This document shows positions 5,540 through 7,790 of a DNA stretch of 7,790 bases, in pieces. Positions within the stretch are counted from its first letter, which is position 1; the number at the start of each line of letters is the position of its first letter. Source of the stretch: Gammaproteobacteria bacterium (GTDB lineage Bacteria > Pseudomonadota > Gammaproteobacteria > Methylococcales > Methylomonadaceae); assembly GCA_024276805.1 (NCBI GenBank), contig JAJRWJ010000276.1, forward strand, positions 1 through 7,790, given 5' to 3'. The notes below the pieces were generated by a model. It saw only the letters and a program-made list of their open reading frames with translations, had not been told where the DNA came from and ran no database searches. The position numbers and the translations under genes were made by a program.

Positions 5540-7339
5540 TCAGTCCTTGCCAACCTGCAAAACAGCCAGGAATGCATCTTGGGGAATATCGATCTTGCCC
5601 ACCTGTTTCATGCGTTTTTTACCGGCCTTCTGCTTTTCCAGCAGTTTCTTTTTACGCGTGATATCGCCGCCATAACATTTCGCCGTGACATTCTTGCGCA
5701 TCGCCTTGACCGTAGAACGGGCGATGATTTTCGACCCGATCGCCGCCTGTATGGCCACTTCGAACATTTGTCTGGGAATCAATTCCTTCATTTTTTCCAC
5801 CAGTTGTCGACCGCGGTTCTGGCTCATATCACGATGCACGATAATCGACAGCGCATCCACTTTTTCACCATTGATCAGTAGATCCAGCTTCACCAGCGCT
5901 GCCGGCTGAAATCGTTTGAATTCATAATCGAAAGAGGCGAAGCCACGACTCGCCGATTTCAGGCGATCGAAAAAATCCAGAACCACTTCGCTCAAGGGCA
6001 GCTCATAGCTCAGAGCAACCTGTGAACCCATGTATTGCATGTCCTTCTGTATGCCCCGTTTCTCGATACACAGGCTGATGATGGCGCCCAGATAATCCTG
6101 TGGCACCAGTATATTGGCCTGTATGATGGGCTCCCTGATTTCCTCTATGCTGCCCGCATCCGGCAGTTTTGCCGGGTTGTCCACCATGATGATGTCATGA
6201 CCATGGGTCTCCACTTCATAGATCACGGTTGGTGCGGTGGTGATCAGGTCGACATGGTATTCTCTCTCCAGGCGTTCCTGGACGATTTCCATATGCAGCA
6301 TGCCCAGAAAACCGCAGCGAAAACCGAATCCCAAGGCCTGGGATGTTTCCGGCTCGAAATGCAGTGCCGCATCGTTCAGGTGCAGTTTGTCCAGGGCCTC
6401 GCGCAGGCTCTCGTAATCGTCGGAGCTGACCGGATACAAACCGGCAAAAACGCGCGGCTGGACTTTTTGAAACCCGGGCAGGGCTTCGGACGCCGGATTG
6501 TCTGCCGCGGTAATGGTATCGCCCACCGGAGCGCCAAAGATATCCTTGATGCCGGCGACGATAAAACCCACTTCGCCGGTATGCAGCATATCCTGCTCGG
6601 TCCTTTTCGGGGTAAAAATCCCCACCGTTTCGGCATGGAAAGACTTGCCGGTGGACATGACGATGATTTTCTGTTTCTTGCGGATGCTGCCATTGACGAT
6701 TCTGACCAGCGATACCACGCCCAGATAGCTGTCGAACCAGGAGTCGATGATCAACGCCCGCAGCGGCGCATTCTCGTCTCCCTGCGGTGGCGGCACGACT
6801 TCCACCAGCTGATTCAACACATCCTCGACACCGACACCGGTCTTGGCGCTGATTTTCAGTGCCTCGTCCGCCGGTATGCCGATGACGTTTTCGATCTCCG
6901 CCATGACCCGTTCCGGCTCGGCGGAAGGCAAATCTATCTTGTTCAGTACCGGCACGACTTCCAGACCCAGTTCGATCGCCGTATAGCAGTTGGCGACACT
7001 TTGCGCCTCTACGCCCTGGGCGGCATCCACGACCAACAGCGCGCCTTCGCAGGCAGCCAGCGAGCGTGACACTTCATAGGAAAAATCCACATGTCCGGGG
7101 GTGTCGATAAAATTCAACTGATAGATCTCGCCGTCTTTCGCCTGGAAATGCAGCGTCACGCTCTGCGCCTTGATGGTGATGCCGCGCTCCCGTTCTATGT
7201 CCATGGAATCCAGCACCTGGCTGGACATCTCACGGTCCGTCAACCCCCCACACAATTGAATGAAGCGGTCCGCCAGCGTCGATTTGCCATGATCGATATG
7301 GGCGATAATGGAGAAATTCCGGATATGTGATTGATTCAC
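5540..7339 (-). CDS. lepA: Elongation factor 4 (LepA), ribosome-associated GTPase
   Basis: LepA/EF4 is a translational GTPase that binds ribosomes and has been linked to back-translocation, initiation and 30S biogenesis. The 599 residues equal the E. coli length, and similarity runs end to end. G1 is AHIDHGKST (13-21), switch I includes ERERGITIKAQS (49-60), G3 is DTPGH (79-83) and G4 is NKID (133-136). Domains II and III follow, including GFGFRCGFLGMLHMEI, and the lysine-rich LepA-specific C-terminal domain contains KNVTAKCYGGDITRKKKLLE-type sequence near the end. The start codon is GTG 7337-7339. An in-frame TGA five codons upstream excludes a longer form, and conserved sequence begins at residue 6 (IRNFSIIAHID). 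I see no Shine-Dalgarno before it. It is the first gene of the leftward operon. Confidence 0.99.
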   Translation of the reverse strand: MNQSHIRNFSIIAHIDHGKSTLADRFIQLCGGLTDREMSSQVLDSMDIERERGITIKAQSVTLHFQAKDGEIYQLNFIDTPGHVDFSYEVSRSLAACEGALLVVDAAQGVEAQSVANCYTAIELGLEVVPVLNKIDLPSAEPERVMAEIENVIGIPADEALKISAKTGVGVEDVLNQLVEVVPPPQGDENAPLRALIIDSWFDSYLGVVSLVRIVNGSIRKKQKIIVMSTGKSFHAETVGIFTPKRTEQDMLHTGEVGFIVAGIKDIFGAPVGDTITAADNPASEALPGFQKVQPRVFAGLYPVSSDDYESLREALDKLHLNDAALHFEPETSQALGFGFRCGFLGMLHMEIVQERLEREYHVDLITTAPTVIYEVETHGHDIIMVDNPAKLPDAGSIEEIREPIIQANILVPQDYLGAIISLCIEKRGIQKDMQYMGSQVALSYELPLSEVVLDFFDRLKSASRGFASFDYEFKRFQPAALVKLDLLINGEKVDALSIIVHRDMSQNRGRQLVEKMKELIPRQMFEVAIQAAIGSKIIARSTVKAMRKNVTAKCYGGDITRKKKLLEKQKAGKKRMKQVGKIDIPQDAFLAVLQVGKD

Positions 7340-7455
7340 GTAAATATAGAGTCAGTTGAGTAAATGGTCTGGGAATGGACTGTGTTCAGAGCACACGCCA
7401 GGATCCTGTTATTTCCAGGTTGACAGTTCTGGCAGCACCTGCAATTCAATCAGTT

Positions 7456-7464
7456 ATTATAACA
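7456..7464 (-). promoter_or_regulatory. Candidate extended -10 promoter for the lepA operon
   Basis: The minus strand reads TGTTATAAT, a perfect TATAAT with the TGn extension. No good -35 hexamer is visible 16-18 nt upstream, which is tolerated for extended -10 promoters. Transcription would start near 7449, giving a leader of about 110 nt before the lepA GTG. The site lies in the 252-bp gap (7340-7591) between the solute-binding gene and lepA, where I see no credible gene. The -10 falls in an 11-bp palindrome GTTAT-T-ATAAC (7453-7463). Confidence 0.5.
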
Positions 7465-7568
7465 GATTTGAGGTTTATACCGCTGCACTTTGCATGGCAG
7501 GTGTCCAGCCGCGCAGTACACTCTGCCCGGATCGTGGCACAAACATCTACTCTCCGCACATCCAACTT

Positions 7569-7580
7569 GGCTGTTCAGCC
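7569..7580 (-). repeat. GGCTGTTCAGCC palindrome downstream of the solute-binding gene
   Basis: This GC-rich inverted repeat (stem GGCT/AGCC, extendable to GGCTG/CAGCC) sits 11 nt past the stop of the minus-strand gene at the right edge. No U-run follows, so it is a weak terminator candidate at most. Confidence 0.3.
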
Positions 7581-7591
7581 GCTTGTCATTC

Positions 7592-7790
7592 TCAATCCCT
7601 GGCATGCCATTTTTGTAAAATATATTCTGCAAGATTCCAGCGGGGTTTATGGTATTGATTGCCTCGGCCACTGATCCAGTGCTCGAACAAGGTGTCGATC
7701 GTACCATCTGTCTGTTTCAGTTTAATCCAGGTGCTGATGAAATGTTCCAGCATCAGATCTTCCCGGCTGATGGCAATGACCAAAGGAGCC
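7592..7790 (-). CDS. C-terminal end of a periplasmic solute-binding (SBP family 3-like) domain protein, partial
   Basis: About 65 residues of the 3' end are present; the rest lies beyond the right edge, and no start is visible. The pattern LVIAISREDLMLEHFISTW, then IKLKQTDGTIDTLFEHWISG, matches the final helices of family 3 extracellular solute-binding domains, where a [N/S]xWIxLKxxDGTIxxLyxxWI motif is common. The further tail, with KPRWN and a final hydrophobic helix, resembles the end of solute-binding domains fused to dicarboxylate/amino acid:cation symporters in some gammaproteobacteria. That fusion is an inference from memory and cannot be confirmed here. It would bind a small substrate such as an amino acid or organic acid in the periplasm. 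It reads in the same direction as lepA but is 252 bp upstream, probably a separate unit. Confidence 0.65.
   Translation of the reverse strand, partial: APLVIAISREDLMLEHFISTWIKLKQTDGTIDTLFEHWISGRGNQYHKPRWNLAEYILQKWHARD

Noticed and set aside
6035..7069. 344-codon open frame on the plus strand opposite lepA
   Set aside because: Antisense shadow of lepA with the same His/Gln/Asp-rich composition and no ribosome site or family motif.
7356..7707. Open frames of 85-100 codons in the gap between lepA and the solute-binding gene
   Set aside because: They overlap one another on both strands, run into the solute-binding gene end, have odd composition and show no known motif.

Overview
The window is a gammaproteobacterial-type housekeeping locus. 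The gene order lepA - lepB - DUF4845 - rnc - era - recO - pdxJ, all on the minus strand, is a familiar arrangement in Gamma- and some Betaproteobacteria. The LepA, PdxJ and RNase III proteins resemble their E. coli counterparts over their full length and at every catalytic motif I checked. Base composition looks close to 50% GC. I cannot name a genus from the sequence alone.

Layout, left to right. Positions 1-726 (+) hold the 3' part of a sigma-54-dependent (NtrC-type) activator, cut by the window edge. It converges on pdxJ across a 116-bp gap that contains a perfect CCACGC/GCGTGG hairpin. The minus-strand block then runs leftward from 7339 to 843: lepA, an 83-bp spacer with alternative hairpins, lepB, a 179-bp spacer, then DUF4845, rnc, era and recO with overlapping ends (4, 4 and 8 nt). 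A 254-bp spacer with several inverted repeats precedes pdxJ. Right of lepA is a 252-bp gap with a good extended -10 promoter candidate for lepA. At the right edge is the C-terminal end of a periplasmic solute-binding domain gene, also on the minus strand.

How the genes fit together. LepA (EF4) is a ribosome-associated GTPase. LepB removes signal peptides from exported proteins. RNase III and Era act in rRNA processing and 30S maturation. RecO loads RecA in gap repair. PdxJ closes the pyridoxal-phosphate ring. The four-gene run DUF4845-rnc-era-recO looks translationally coupled. The DUF4845 protein is a small single-pass membrane protein of unknown function, and its N-terminus resembles a type IV prepilin leader without the usual Glu5.

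I found no mobile element, CRISPR array, tRNA, rRNA or clear new system. The points most worth a second look are the prepilin-like N-terminus of DUF4845, the competing hairpins between lepA and lepB, the repeat-like intergenic palindromes beside pdxJ, and the SBP-type gene at the right edge.
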